A program made the translations under genes and the position numbers. From an uncultured Prevotellaceae bacterium (lineage in GTDB: Bacteria; Bacteroidota; Bacteroidia; Bacteroidales; Bacteroidaceae), in assembly GCA_902769705.1 (NCBI GenBank), contig CACXPX010000035.1, positions 1 through 61,906 on the forward strand: a DNA stretch of 61,906 nt, written 5' to 3'. Under the pieces are notes generated by a model. It saw nothing but the letters and a program-made list of their open reading frames with translations, did not search any database and had not been told where the DNA came from. Of this stretch, positions 53,501 through 61,816 are shown piece after piece. Position 1 is the stretch's first letter, and every line of letters begins with the position of its first letter.

Positions 53501-56500
53501 CTTACAACTTCAACCCCGACCTCAATCAAGACGGTACGCTCACACAGCCCACACAGAACTGGGGCGGAATGATGCGAAAGCTTGACACCAACGACTTCGA
53601 AGCCGCCAACGTGGAGTACATCGAGTTCTGGATGATGGACCCCTTCATCTACACCAATCGTCAGGGCAATGCCATGGAATATGGCGGCGACTTCTACATC
53701 AACTTGGGTGAAGTGAGCGAAGACGTGCTGCGCGATGGAAAGAAGTTCGACGAGAGCGGTCTGCCCGTCAACGATGCCACAAACTTCACGTTCACCCAAT
53801 GGGGAAAGATTCCCGTCCAGACCACCACCGAGAACTATGCCTTTGTCACCAGCAGCGGCAGCCGCGAGCGTCAGGACTTGGGACTCAACGGCCTGAACAA
53901 CGACCAGGAGCGCACCTTCGAGACCTATCAGGACTTCCTCACAGCCATTCAGGGGAAGGTGTCGCCAGCCGTCTTCGACTCCATTATGAACGACCCCGCC
54001 AACGACGACTACCACTATTTCCGCGGCCGCGACTACGACCAGATGCAGGCAAGCATCCTGCGCCGATACAAATACATCAACAACCCGCAAGGAAACTCGC
54101 CCGACACCGACAGCCGCACCGAGAGCTACGACACTTCTTACAAGACGTCGCCCGATGTGGAGGACATCAACCAAGACCACACGCTCAACGAATACGAGAA
54201 ATACTACCAATACCGCGTGTCGTTGCGTCCGCAAGACCTCGTGGTCGGACAAAACTACATCGTGGACAAGCGCGAGGCTGAGCCCACTCTGCGAAACGGA
54301 AGCACCGACCACGTCACCTGGTATCAGTTCCGCATCCCCATCAAGGAGTATGAGCGACGTGTGGGAGCCATCAACGACTTCACCAGCATCCGCTTCATGC
54401 GCATGTTCCTCACGGGCTTCCAACATCCCGTTGTGCTGCGTTTCGGAACCCTCGAGCTGGTCTACGGCAAGTGGCGCATCTACGAGCAGAACATCGACAA
54501 TTCGGCCTCTCAGTCAGGAAGACTTTCGGTCAGCGCAGTCAACATCGAGGAGAACAACGACAAGATTCCCGTGAACTATGTGCTGCCTCCAGGCATACGC
54601 CGCGATACCGACCCCACACAGTCGCAACTGGTGGAGAGCAACGAGCAGGCACTCGACATGGTGGTCACAAACCTGGCCAACGGCGAGGGCAAGGCCGTCT
54701 ATAAGAACACCACCATCGACATGCGCCAATACAAGCGCATCCAGATGTTCGTCCACGCCAACGCCTTGGAGCAGAACACCACCAACCTCACCGACAACCA
54801 GCTGGCTGTGTTCGTCCGTCTGGGAAGCGATTACAAGAGCAACTATTACGAATACGAGATTCCCTTGAAGCTCACGGCTCCAGGCAACAACTACAACCGC
54901 TATTCCATTGCCGACTGCCGAGCTGTGTGGCCCGAGGAGAATATGCTTGACATCCCCCTCGACCTCTTCACCCAAATCAAGAAGCAGCGCAACATTGCCA
55001 AAGCACAGGGAACAGCATCCTACAATCGCGTCTTCTCAGCCTACGATGAAGACCGGCCGCAAAACAAGATCAGCATCATGGGTAATCCCACGCTGGGCGA
55101 GGTGAAGACAATGGTCATCGGTGTGAGAAACCTCAGCGGACAAGAGAAGAGCGGAGAAATCTGGGTGAACGAGCTGCGACTCAAGGAATACAACAACGAG
55201 GGCGGATGGGCTGCACAAGGAAACTTGAACATGCAACTCTCCGACTTCGGTTCGGTCAACGTGCAGGGACGCTACACCTCTGAAGGCTTCGGCGGACTCG
55301 AGGAGGGCGTTGTGCAACGGTCCAACGACGACTACAAGACCTATAGCGTCACGGCAAGCCTCGAGCTCGGAAAGTTCTTCCCCGAGAAGGCAAAGGTGTC
55401 GGCACCCCTCTACTATTCGATGTCGAAAGACGAGAAGCGGCCAAAGTATAATCCGCTCGACACCGACATGCGCCTCAAAGACGCCATCGACGCCACTCAA
55501 GACACTCACGAGCGCGACTCTATCGAGAGCATCGCCGTGAGCAAGACCACCAGCACCAACTTCTCGCTTTCCAACGTGCGCGTGGGCATTCAGAACAAGC
55601 GCCATCCCACTCCCGTAGACCCTGCCAACTTCTCGTTCTCCTACAGCCACTCCCACCGCAACACCACCGGCGAGACCACCGTCTACGAGAACGAAGACAA
55701 CTGGCGCGGCTCCATGAGCTACAACTGGACACCCGTGTTCAAGCCCCTCGAGCCGTTCAAGAAAATCAAGAGCAAGTCCAAGTACTACGACATCCTCAAG
55801 CGATTCGGACTGAACTGGCTGCCCCAGAGCGTGGCGTTCAACACCGACATCTCGCGCCTCTACCACGAACTGCAGGAGCGCGACATCCAAGACCTTGCAG
55901 CCTCCCAGCTGCCGCTCGTCTTCAGCGAGCAGTTCCTCTGGAACCGCGACTTCTCGTTGCGCTGGGACCTCACCAAGAACCTGCACATGAACTTCCAGAG
56001 TGCCACCCACGCCGAGATCGAGGAGCCCTACACACCCGTCAACCGCAGCCTCTATCCCGACCAATACACGGCGTGGAAAGACTCCGTGAAGCAGAGCCTG
56101 CGTTCGTTTGGCGCACCCCTCGACTACCGGCAGTCGTTCTCCGCTCGCTATCAGCTGCCGCTCAACCTCATCCCCATCTTCGATTGGGTGACGGCTGATG
56201 CTTCCTACGAGAGCAGCTACAGTTGGATTCGCGGCACCGAACTCGAAGACGGCACGTCCCTCGGCAACACCATCGCCAACAACCGCACGCTCAGTCTCAA
56301 CGGCACCTTCAACATGGAGAAACTCTACAACCACATCCCGTTCCTCAAGGCCGCCAACGACCGCTTCAACAAGGAGACCTCAAAGGCCGACCTCGACAAG
56401 CGCAAGAAGGAACAGGAACAGAAGAAGGCTGAGGCTAAGAAGAAGAAAGAGGAAGAAGAGAAGGCCAAGAAAGAGGCTGCCGCCAACGGACAGACCGCCG

Positions 56501-58299
56501 ACGCCGCTGCTAAGGCCGCCTCCGACAAGAAGGTGGAGCAGCAGAAGAAAGAGCTGCCCAAGAACCAGAAGAGCTTCGAGAAGGAAATCACCCTGCTTCC
56601 CGACACCACCATCGAGGTCAATCACGGCAAGAAGTCAAAGCGCCTGCGCGTATTGGCTAAGACCGAGGCTGGCAAGCAGTTCGAACTGAAGTTCAAGAAA
56701 CTCGACGACAACAAGATTCTGATCAAGAACAAGGTGGACTCCGCACTCAAGCTGAAGATCACCGTCACGCCCAAGGAACCGCTCGACGACAAAGGCTGGT
56801 ACAAGGCCTCGCAAGCCTTCGCCCGACTCCTCATGTCGGTTCGCAACGTCGGCTTCACCTATCGCAACCAGTATTCCATGTCGCTGCCCGGATTCATGCC
56901 CACCATTGGCGACGCCTTCGGACAGACCTCCATCCCTCAACACGGAGGCAGGGGAGGCTCTGTGTTGTCTCCCGGACTCGACTTCGCGTTCGGTATGACG
57001 GGCGACTCGTTTGTCGACAAGGCACGCCGGAACAATTGGCTCTTCATCTCCGAATCGGTGGCCACACCCGCCAACAGCAACAAGACCGAAGACCTGCAGC
57101 TGCGAATGACGCTCGAGCCTGTCAAGAACTTCAAGATCGACCTCAACGCCTCGCGCACGCAGACCACTGCCCGTTCCGTTCAGTACATGTATGTCGGCAA
57201 CCCCACCACCCAGAGCGGAACATTCACCATGACAACCCTCTCCTTGGGTTCGGCATTCGAGGGCACAGGCAACGCCAACAACGGCTATCGCAGCCGCTCG
57301 TTCGAGAAGTTCTGCCAGTCGCTCGAGGGATTCCGCCAGCGCGTGGAGAGCCAGTACGCCACGCTCACCTATCCCGTCACGTCGCCCTATGCCGGCGAGA
57401 CCTTCAACCCCGAGTACGGACAAGTGGGAAAATACAGTGCCGACGTCATGATTCCAGCCTTCCTCTCCACCTATACCTCCATGGGGGGCAACTCGCTCGA
57501 CATCTTCCCGGCACTCACCCGACTCCTGCCCAACTGGACCATCCGCTACAGCGGATTGGGCAAGCTTCCCTGGTTCCGCGACCACTTCAAGTCGGTCAAC
57601 CTCAACCACTCCTACAAGTCCATCTATGCCGTAGGCTCCTACACCTCGTTCTCCACCTTCCAGGAAGTGTTCAACGGCCTCGGATTCATCTCCGACGCCA
57701 CCACAGGCAGCCCCGTGCCCTCTTCGATGTTCAACGTCTCAACCGTTTCCATCAACGAGTCGTTCTCTCCGCTGCTCGGACTCGATGTCACCTTCCTGAA
57801 CAACCTCACGGCAAAGCTCGAATACCGCTCCACACGCGTGCTCACCCTCTCGATGACCTCCGTGCAGCTCAACGAGGCAACAAGCAACGACCTCGTTATC
57901 GGAGCCGGATACAAGGTCAACAACTTCAACCTCTTCGCACGCGGAAACAACCGCGCCGTCAAGGGTGCCGCCAAGGGTGCAAAGACGTCAACCGCCCAGA
58001 CGGGAGCCACACGCGGAAACGCCAAGTCCACAGCCAACCACGACCTCAACCTCCGCCTCGACCTCTCGCTCCGCAAGCAGGCCGCCATCACCCGCGACAT
58101 CGCATCCATGACATCCTCGGCATCCAGCGGAAACACAGCCTTCAAGCTCTCGCTGCAAGCCGACTACACACTCTCCAAACTCCTCACCATGACGTTCTAC
58201 TACGACCGCCAGACCAACACGCCGCTCCTCTCATCCAGCAGCTATCCCACCACCACACAAGACTTCGGATTCGCACTCAAAGTCTCCCTCACCAGATAA
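50548..58299 (+). CDS. sprA: Type IX secretion outer-membrane translocon SprA (Sov)
   Basis: 2583 residues, as expected for SprA (roughly 2400-2500) plus inserts. The TTG at 50548 is the best start because it opens a signal sequence (KRGSQIYTAIIVLLVISLAGYA); no ATG precedes it in frame. The N-terminus continues into a Gln/Asn/Arg low-complexity stretch (residues ~35-70). The rest is a giant beta-barrel protein with many aromatic-Asx strands and conserved blocks such as 'AYDFSKNFQMSGTMQHLSEQ'. A Lys/Glu/Ala-rich insert lies near residue 1955-2010. It ends with 'DFGFALKVSLTR'. It forms the pore through which T9SS cargo with C-terminal domains leaves the cell. Confidence 0.93.
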   Translation: MKRGSQIYTAIIVLLVISLAGYAMSVPIFQDDPRRQRQQNAQQRGNNPQQQQRGNNQQQGGNNQQQRGARGQQPVIIEQPILDNEDSIPDSLLHPRWPIQRTTPITYDDLRQNPMDLKRPENMQQKVEYNDTIDRYVIGQKVSNTWLSAPIMMTPEEYMNYTTQQNMRKYFRSKNDEIYQTKGKEKFDFTDMHFELGPAEKIFGPGGVRIKTQGTAELKFGATLKNIENPSLPVRNRKTTTMDFDEKINLSVNGKVGDKVNMNLNYNTEATMDFDSQNLKLKYDGKEDEIVKLVEGGNVSFPSNSSLIKGASSLFGLRTDLQFGKLQLQLVASQKKSATKSVSSRGGVQFTPFEIDAANYEENRHFFLSQFFRDKYDAGMKTLPNLTTGVKINRVELWVTNKTGNTNNTRSIIALTDLGEDSHISNPRWTKTGLSVPSNGSNTEYQAMVGQYVDARNIDQTSTVLDQQANLTGGSDYEKLQNARLLNSSEYTVNTSLGYVSLKMSLQTDQVLAVAFEYTYGGQTYQVGEFASDVTDVSQALFVKSLKNTSNNPSQGNWDLMMKNVYYLASNVEKDKFRLDVKFQSDTAGVYITYLPEPQVKDQTLIKVLGADRLDNNNKAHPNGYFDFVEGYTVSNGRVFFPEAEPFGQYLLDYMVRKGVARDVAAKYAFTELYDSTKTIAKQIAEKDKFVLMGQFRGTSANVISLGAYNVPQGSVHVTAGGVELTEGADYSVDYSAGEVTILNQSILDAGTKVDASYESNTDFGQTRKTMFGVNWAYDFSKNFQMSGTMQHLSEQALTTKVAMGSEPLNNTLWGVNLNWKKESQWLTNMLDKVPFLHVTQPSNISLNAEFAQLIAGQSHGTQDNASYIDDFEDTKNSIDVSSPTSWMLSSVPTMFPNYDDKTSLRSGFNRSLLAWYSIDPLFTRRSSSLTPGHIKSDLEQLSNHYVREVYVRELFPNRDLSSYSGATSMLSVLNLAYYPNERGPYNFNPDLNQDGTLTQPTQNWGGMMRKLDTNDFEAANVEYIEFWMMDPFIYTNRQGNAMEYGGDFYINLGEVSEDVLRDGKKFDESGLPVNDATNFTFTQWGKIPVQTTTENYAFVTSSGSRERQDLGLNGLNNDQERTFETYQDFLTAIQGKVSPAVFDSIMNDPANDDYHYFRGRDYDQMQASILRRYKYINNPQGNSPDTDSRTESYDTSYKTSPDVEDINQDHTLNEYEKYYQYRVSLRPQDLVVGQNYIVDKREAEPTLRNGSTDHVTWYQFRIPIKEYERRVGAINDFTSIRFMRMFLTGFQHPVVLRFGTLELVYGKWRIYEQNIDNSASQSGRLSVSAVNIEENNDKIPVNYVLPPGIRRDTDPTQSQLVESNEQALDMVVTNLANGEGKAVYKNTTIDMRQYKRIQMFVHANALEQNTTNLTDNQLAVFVRLGSDYKSNYYEYEIPLKLTAPGNNYNRYSIADCRAVWPEENMLDIPLDLFTQIKKQRNIAKAQGTASYNRVFSAYDEDRPQNKISIMGNPTLGEVKTMVIGVRNLSGQEKSGEIWVNELRLKEYNNEGGWAAQGNLNMQLSDFGSVNVQGRYTSEGFGGLEEGVVQRSNDDYKTYSVTASLELGKFFPEKAKVSAPLYYSMSKDEKRPKYNPLDTDMRLKDAIDATQDTHERDSIESIAVSKTTSTNFSLSNVRVGIQNKRHPTPVDPANFSFSYSHSHRNTTGETTVYENEDNWRGSMSYNWTPVFKPLEPFKKIKSKSKYYDILKRFGLNWLPQSVAFNTDISRLYHELQERDIQDLAASQLPLVFSEQFLWNRDFSLRWDLTKNLHMNFQSATHAEIEEPYTPVNRSLYPDQYTAWKDSVKQSLRSFGAPLDYRQSFSARYQLPLNLIPIFDWVTADASYESSYSWIRGTELEDGTSLGNTIANNRTLSLNGTFNMEKLYNHIPFLKAANDRFNKETSKADLDKRKKEQEQKKAEAKKKKEEEEKAKKEAAANGQTADAAAKAASDKKVEQQKKELPKNQKSFEKEITLLPDTTIEVNHGKKSKRLRVLAKTEAGKQFELKFKKLDDNKILIKNKVDSALKLKITVTPKEPLDDKGWYKASQAFARLLMSVRNVGFTYRNQYSMSLPGFMPTIGDAFGQTSIPQHGGRGGSVLSPGLDFAFGMTGDSFVDKARRNNWLFISESVATPANSNKTEDLQLRMTLEPVKNFKIDLNASRTQTTARSVQYMYVGNPTTQSGTFTMTTLSLGSAFEGTGNANNGYRSRSFEKFCQSLEGFRQRVESQYATLTYPVTSPYAGETFNPEYGQVGKYSADVMIPAFLSTYTSMGGNSLDIFPALTRLLPNWTIRYSGLGKLPWFRDHFKSVNLNHSYKSIYAVGSYTSFSTFQEVFNGLGFISDATTGSPVPSSMFNVSTVSINESFSPLLGLDVTFLNNLTAKLEYRSTRVLTLSMTSVQLNEATSNDLVIGAGYKVNNFNLFARGNNRAVKGAAKGAKTSTAQTGATRGNAKSTANHDLNLRLDLSLRKQAAITRDIASMTSSASSGNTAFKLSLQADYTLSKLLTMTFYYDRQTNTPLLSSSSYPTTTQDFGFALKVSLTR

Positions 58300-58344
58300 T
58301 GGAAACTAGTTCATAGTTTTCAAAAATTTAGGGGATGATACAGC

Positions 58345-58655
58345 AGTTGACCCTAACGCCCCTGAAGGGGGCAGCAGCTACCAGCCCAAGGCAACGCTTC
58401 GCTAAATTAAAAAAGAAAAATGAAAAATGAAAATTTTAGGGAATGATATCGCAGTTGACCTGTAACGCCCTGAAAGGGCAGCAGCTACCAGCCCAAGGCA
58501 GCGCCTTGGGGGAGAGAGTTGGGAGTAAACCAGCGCCCTACAGGGGCAAAAGCATAAACGGGGAAGGGCTTTTGCACTTACAGTGCGTCTTTCTCATGCG
58601 CCATGCCCACCCAGGGCGATGCCCTGGGCTATGAGCGGGTTGGCCTTGCAGGCCC
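58345..58655. repeat. REP-like GC-rich palindromic repeat, copy 6
   Basis: Full set of modules, with the 'cgcagttgaccctaacgcc' entry occurring twice, so this copy may be a partial tandem. 'cccagggcgatgccctggg' is perfect. Confidence 0.7.
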
Positions 58656-58889
58656 GATATTATTGCCAAAATTTAAGGTTAAATATTTTAAGGAGTCAGG
58701 AGTCGGGAGTTTAGGAGTCTGGGAGTTTGGACAATAGTCTGCATGCTTGGCAAATCATCCTCCCTCCATCTCCTATAGCCCAATCGCGAAATCGTCCAAT
58801 AGAACTCGCTTTAGCGCTTTTACAAAGCGTAGCGACTAAAAGAAATGGTCAAATCGTCCAATGGCTTCGATCGTCAAATAATCGGCTTT

Positions 58890-59008
58890 TTTACTTTTTT
58901 ACTTTTTTACCTTTTTACCTTTACCTTTTTACCCTTTTACTTTTTTACCTTTTTACCCTTTTACTTTTTTACCTTTTTACCCTTTTACTTTTTTACCTTT
59001 TTACCTTT
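58890..59008. repeat. Octanucleotide TTTTTACC array
   Basis: Tandem TTTTTACC / TTTTTACT units, the complement of the 1394-1560 array, just downstream of the HTH/DUF2442-like gene. Confidence 0.8.
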
Positions 59009-59026
59009 AATTTAGGGCTTCGCCCA

Positions 59027-59428
59027 CTATGCTGCAGTCAACTCTTCTCCTAATTTATGAATCTGGTCAAGTATTTCCTGCTCACGCTCTTTTGAAGGTT
59101 TTTTAAATCCGTTTATATAGTTACGAAGCAACGTGGGGTTCATGCCCATCCTCCGTGCGAACTCTGCCACATTGATTTCCTTATGGGTGAGGAAGAATCG
59201 TTGCATGGCACTCGGTTCGGCATCCTCGTATTCAAAACTCTCAAAACTGATATCCTCATCCAGTTCACGCCAATGAATACCGCTAAAGCCAAACGAATAC
59301 TTCATACGTTCTTCATCATTAGCTTGTCGCAGCTGTGGATACCACAGCAACGATTGCTTATACTCCTTTCCTTCTTCGTCTCTGCCGTAAATGTAATCGG
59401 CATCAAACCAAATCTCCTTAATCTTCAT
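59027..59428 (-). CDS. DUF2442-like protein with C-terminal HTH (antitoxin-like)
   Basis: 133 residues. The N-terminal ~80 ('IKEIWFDADYIYGRDEEGKE', 'SLLWYPQLRQANDEERMKYS') resemble DUF2442, and the C-terminal half is an XRE-type HTH ('INVAEFARRMGMNPTLLRNY'). It follows DUF4160 by 12 bp. DUF4160-DUF2442 pairs have the layout of toxin-antitoxin modules, with the HTH protein as regulator. Confidence 0.7.
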   Translation of the reverse strand: MKIKEIWFDADYIYGRDEEGKEYKQSLLWYPQLRQANDEERMKYSFGFSGIHWRELDEDISFESFEYEDAEPSAMQRFFLTHKEINVAEFARRMGMNPTLLRNYINGFKKPSKEREQEILDQIHKLGEELTAA

Positions 59429-59440
59429 ACGCAGTCCTCC

Positions 59441-59680
59441 TTATTTCTCAAAATATTCTTTCCAACGCTTGATGATAATGTCAGCATTCTCGTCAATCAC
59501 CTTCTTTATCTTCTTATAGTCATTCGTTTTGATTCCTTGTTTCTCAGACAGCTCGAACTCAGCACCATTCCATAGAAACTTGGCCATACCACCGTTGCCC
59601 TCTACATGTACGTGTAGTGGTTCATGTTCTTTGCTGTAAAAGAAGAACGAAAAACCGAAAAATCTGAATACCTCTGGCAT
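59441..59680 (-). CDS. DUF4160 protein (toxin-like partner)
   Basis: 79 residues. The start 'MPEVFRFFGFSFFFYSKEHE' and 'PLHVHVEGNGGMAKFLWNG' are the DUF4160 signature (F-x-F-x-S-x-E-x-x-P-x-H-V-H-V). It is the first gene of a two-gene operon with the HTH protein. Its biochemical activity is unknown. A minus-strand -7-like TATATTTGC lies near 59712-59720. Confidence 0.75.
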   Translation of the reverse strand: MPEVFRFFGFSFFFYSKEHEPLHVHVEGNGGMAKFLWNGAEFELSEKQGIKTNDYKKIKKVIDENADIIIKRWKEYFEK

Positions 59681-59919
59681 GTAATCTATACTTACGTTTG
59701 TTTCAACGTTGCAAATATAGGTATTATTTTCGATACCTCCAAATGTTTTTCATGAAACTTCCAAATTATCCATCTCATTTTTGCGTAAAAAGCTTAAAAA
59801 CAAATCCGATGAAGTCTGTGCTCCACCGGATAGCTTGATGTAGTTAGCCATATGTCAAATGGTCCAATCGTCCAATAATCGGATTTTTCATTTTTCATTT
59901 TTAATTTTTCATTTTTAAT

Positions 59920-60018
59920 TTAGCTTGCGAAACAAGCGGTCACGCCCAGCGTAGTGGCAATAGCGGTCAAAATCGCAACAATCATCTGAATGATGAATTT
60001 CCAAGTATCCTTTTTCAT
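59920..60018 (-). CDS. Smalltalk-type mini-protein
   Basis: 32 residues (MKKDTWKFII.. then ILTAIATTLGVTACFAS): ATG at 60018, TAA at 59920. It matches the 'smalltalk' family of Bacteroidetes mini-proteins (MKKDTWK start, one helix, TTLGVTAC end), usually encoded beside HU-type DNA-binding proteins, exactly as here. The membrane segment ends in a Cys that may be lipidated. Function unknown. Confidence 0.75.
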   Translation of the reverse strand: MKKDTWKFIIQMIVAILTAIATTLGVTACFAS

Positions 60019-60286
60019 AGTTTTAGTTTTTAAGTTGGATTTTTTTGTGGAATGTGGAATGTGGAGTGTGGAATGAGAATAGTCTCGCCATTAACGGTTT
60101 CCACGCAGAATCTTTATTCTATAGCTTGATGGGGCTTCTGAAATTGAGGAGATAATCTCCATTTCCCACGCTATTCTCATTCCACATTCCTCATTCCACA
60201 TTCCTCGAGAACCTTCCTCCTTCCTCGAAATACTTCCCCAAAGGGAAGGAAGTCCTCCCTAAACAGGGAGGATTTAGGTGGGTCTC

Positions 60287-60668
60287 TTAGGGCTCCTGCC
60301 CCTCACTCTCTTCCTTCGGCAACAGGTCCTTCACGTTGCGCACGGTGACGTTGCTCAGGAACTGTCGGTTGCGCTTCTGGGTGGCCACGTCCACGGTGTA
60401 CTCCGGCTGGAACAGCACGCGGCTGCCCACGATGTTCTTGGTGGCCGAGAAGTCCTCCTCGCGGCACGCGGCGTGAGGCGTTCAGGTGCTTGTTCATGAC
60501 GTTCACCAGCTCGATGAGCACGGCTGCGACGTCCGAATACTTCACCGATACGTTCTCTTCAATCTCCATGGCCATCTCCTTCAACCCGATGGTGTCGGTG
60601 TGGATGGCGCGTGCGAAATACTGACCAGAGGTCAACGAATTCTCGCGGACACGATACAATACTGCCAT
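60287..60668 (-). pseudogene. Broken HU-family (HU-HIG type) DNA-binding protein
   Basis: The N-terminal 64 codons are intact (MAVLYRVRENSLTSGQYFAR.., 'DVAAVLIELVNVMNKHLNA'). A deletion of the central GFGSFK-type core with loss of frame follows. The original frame resumes as 'EDFSATKNIVGSRVLFQPEY' to 'LLPKEESEGQEP' and TAA at 60287. The uninterrupted frame therefore yields a nonsense tail after residue 64. Related intact genes are usually found with smalltalk and an amidase in mobile-like Bacteroidales islands. Confidence 0.75.
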
Positions 60669-60900
60669 AGTGTGTTTTCCTTTCTGGGGCCCCCTCCCGT
60701 CCTCATTCCCGCTGGAAGCGCCTACCCGTGGCCTTTCCCAAAAGGGTGAGGGGAAGGAATTTTGCCCCTTTTTTAATGGTTAATTAGTTAGTTAGTTCTC
60801 TCGTTTTAGAGGAGTCGGGAAGCGAAACTAGTTCTTAGTTCTGAGTTCATAGTTCAAAGTTCAAAGTTCAAAGTGTTTTGCCTGCGCGCTTGGCAATCCT

Positions 60901-60976
60901 CCTTTACCTTTTTACCTTTTTACTTTTTTACCCTTTTTCTTTTACCTTTTTACTTTTTTACTTTTTTACCTTTAAT
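60901..60976. repeat. Octanucleotide TTTTTACC array
   Basis: Third array of the TTTTTACC unit. Confidence 0.75.
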
Positions 60977-61167
60977 AGGGCTTCGCCCGCCTGTTCCTCA
61001 TTCCTCGTTTTTGGTTAATGATTAATTTAGTTCTCTCGTTTTAGAGGCGTTTTGGGATGGTTCGGGATGGTCAGTAGATTTGTCATCGCTTAGAGCTCAG
61101 TTGCGACGCCGGCCGGTAATCTCTCTCCTCTCTCCTCTCTCCTCTATTTTTCACTTGCAATTGAAGT

Positions 61168-61222
61168 GCAAGGCGAGTGCAGGGCCGAGCTCGCTCGAGC
61201 TATGTTGAGCCGCAGCCTTCAA
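61168..61222 (+). repeat. ~55-bp GAGCCGAGCTCGCTCGAGC repeat, copy 2
   Basis: GGGCCGAGCTCGCTCGAGC then TATGTTGAGCCGCAGCC; the same orientation as copies 3 and 4. Confidence 0.7.
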
Positions 61223-61267
61223 TCGTAGTGCATCTCTAATTGCACTACAAAGATAGTGAAAAAAAAA

Positions 61268-61495
61268 CAATCCTCCAAATTTCATGGTAAAAAATCTTTA
61301 CATTCCTATTTCGTTGTTTTGCGGCTGCCAAAGCTGCGAGTAAGTGAGAGGAGAGCCAAGCTTGCTTGAGCTATCCCGAACGTGAGCAGTTTCGCCGAAG
61401 GCAAAGACCACAAATGAGCTGGTCAAAGCTATGCTATGAGGTGGTCATTGCATTGCTTTTGCACAATCAAAAAGAATCCAGGCGAAAAAGGGCAT
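61268..61495. repeat. Right arm of long inverted repeat (partner 700-856)
   Basis: Complement of 700-856 with few changes, but interrupted at 61333-61404 by a 71-nt insert carrying the 55-bp repeat. Confidence 0.8.
61333..61404 (+). mobile_element. ~71-nt inserted repeat (miniature mobile element), copy 3
   Basis: Present here but absent from the otherwise collinear left arm, where the sequence runs straight through (GCTGCCAAAAGACCAC). The insert contains GAGCCAAGCTTGCTTGAGC and is bounded by a possible CAAA duplication. A paired filled and empty site is direct evidence of recent insertion or excision. Confidence 0.65.
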
Positions 61496-61689
61496 GTTCC
61501 ATGATTGAAGAAAGGAAAAGAAGAAAGATGGGCTTGAAAACGTGTTTTATGGGGTTGTTCATCGCGAAGTCAAAACGGGATTTTGTTCTTATGTATTGAA
61601 AACAGATACATTGATGCAGTCAACAAGGTTATTCTTTGAAAAGAAAAGAAAGTTTGACACAGCTTTTGAAGGAAAAGCCGTAGAAATTT

Positions 61690-61697
61690 GTACCTTT
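61690..61697 (+). promoter_or_regulatory. -7 element upstream of the last gene
   Basis: TACCTTTG, 119 bp before the ATG at 61817; the 55-bp repeat copy lies inside the presumed leader. Confidence 0.5.
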
Positions 61698-61725
61698 GCA
61701 GACGGATAAATCGGAATTTATGTGC

Positions 61726-61785
61726 AAGCCGAATGCAGAGCCAAGTTTGCTTGAGCTATGCCGAGGCGAAGCCATCAATCGGATA
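61726..61785 (+). repeat. ~55-bp repeat, copy 4
   Basis: CAGAGCCAAGTTTGCTTGAG then CTATGCCGAGGCGAAGCC; it lies in the leader of the last gene. Confidence 0.65.
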
Positions 61786-61816
61786 AATTCCAATTTAGCA
61801 AACAAACACAAGAATT

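Larger units (their letters stand above)
58300..59026. other. Repeat-filled intergenic region after sprA
   Basis: No gene. It holds REP-like copy 6 (58345-58655) and the octamer array (58890-59008). Between them are short runs such as 'tttcatttttcattttt'. Confidence 0.7.
60669..61816. other. Intergenic repeats near the right edge
   Basis: No convincing gene. It contains the 60686-60748 repeat, a direct repeat 'ttagttctctcgttttagagg' (60793-60813 and 61026-61047), an octamer array (60901-60976), three copies of the 55-bp repeat and the right arm of the long inverted repeat. Confidence 0.7.
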
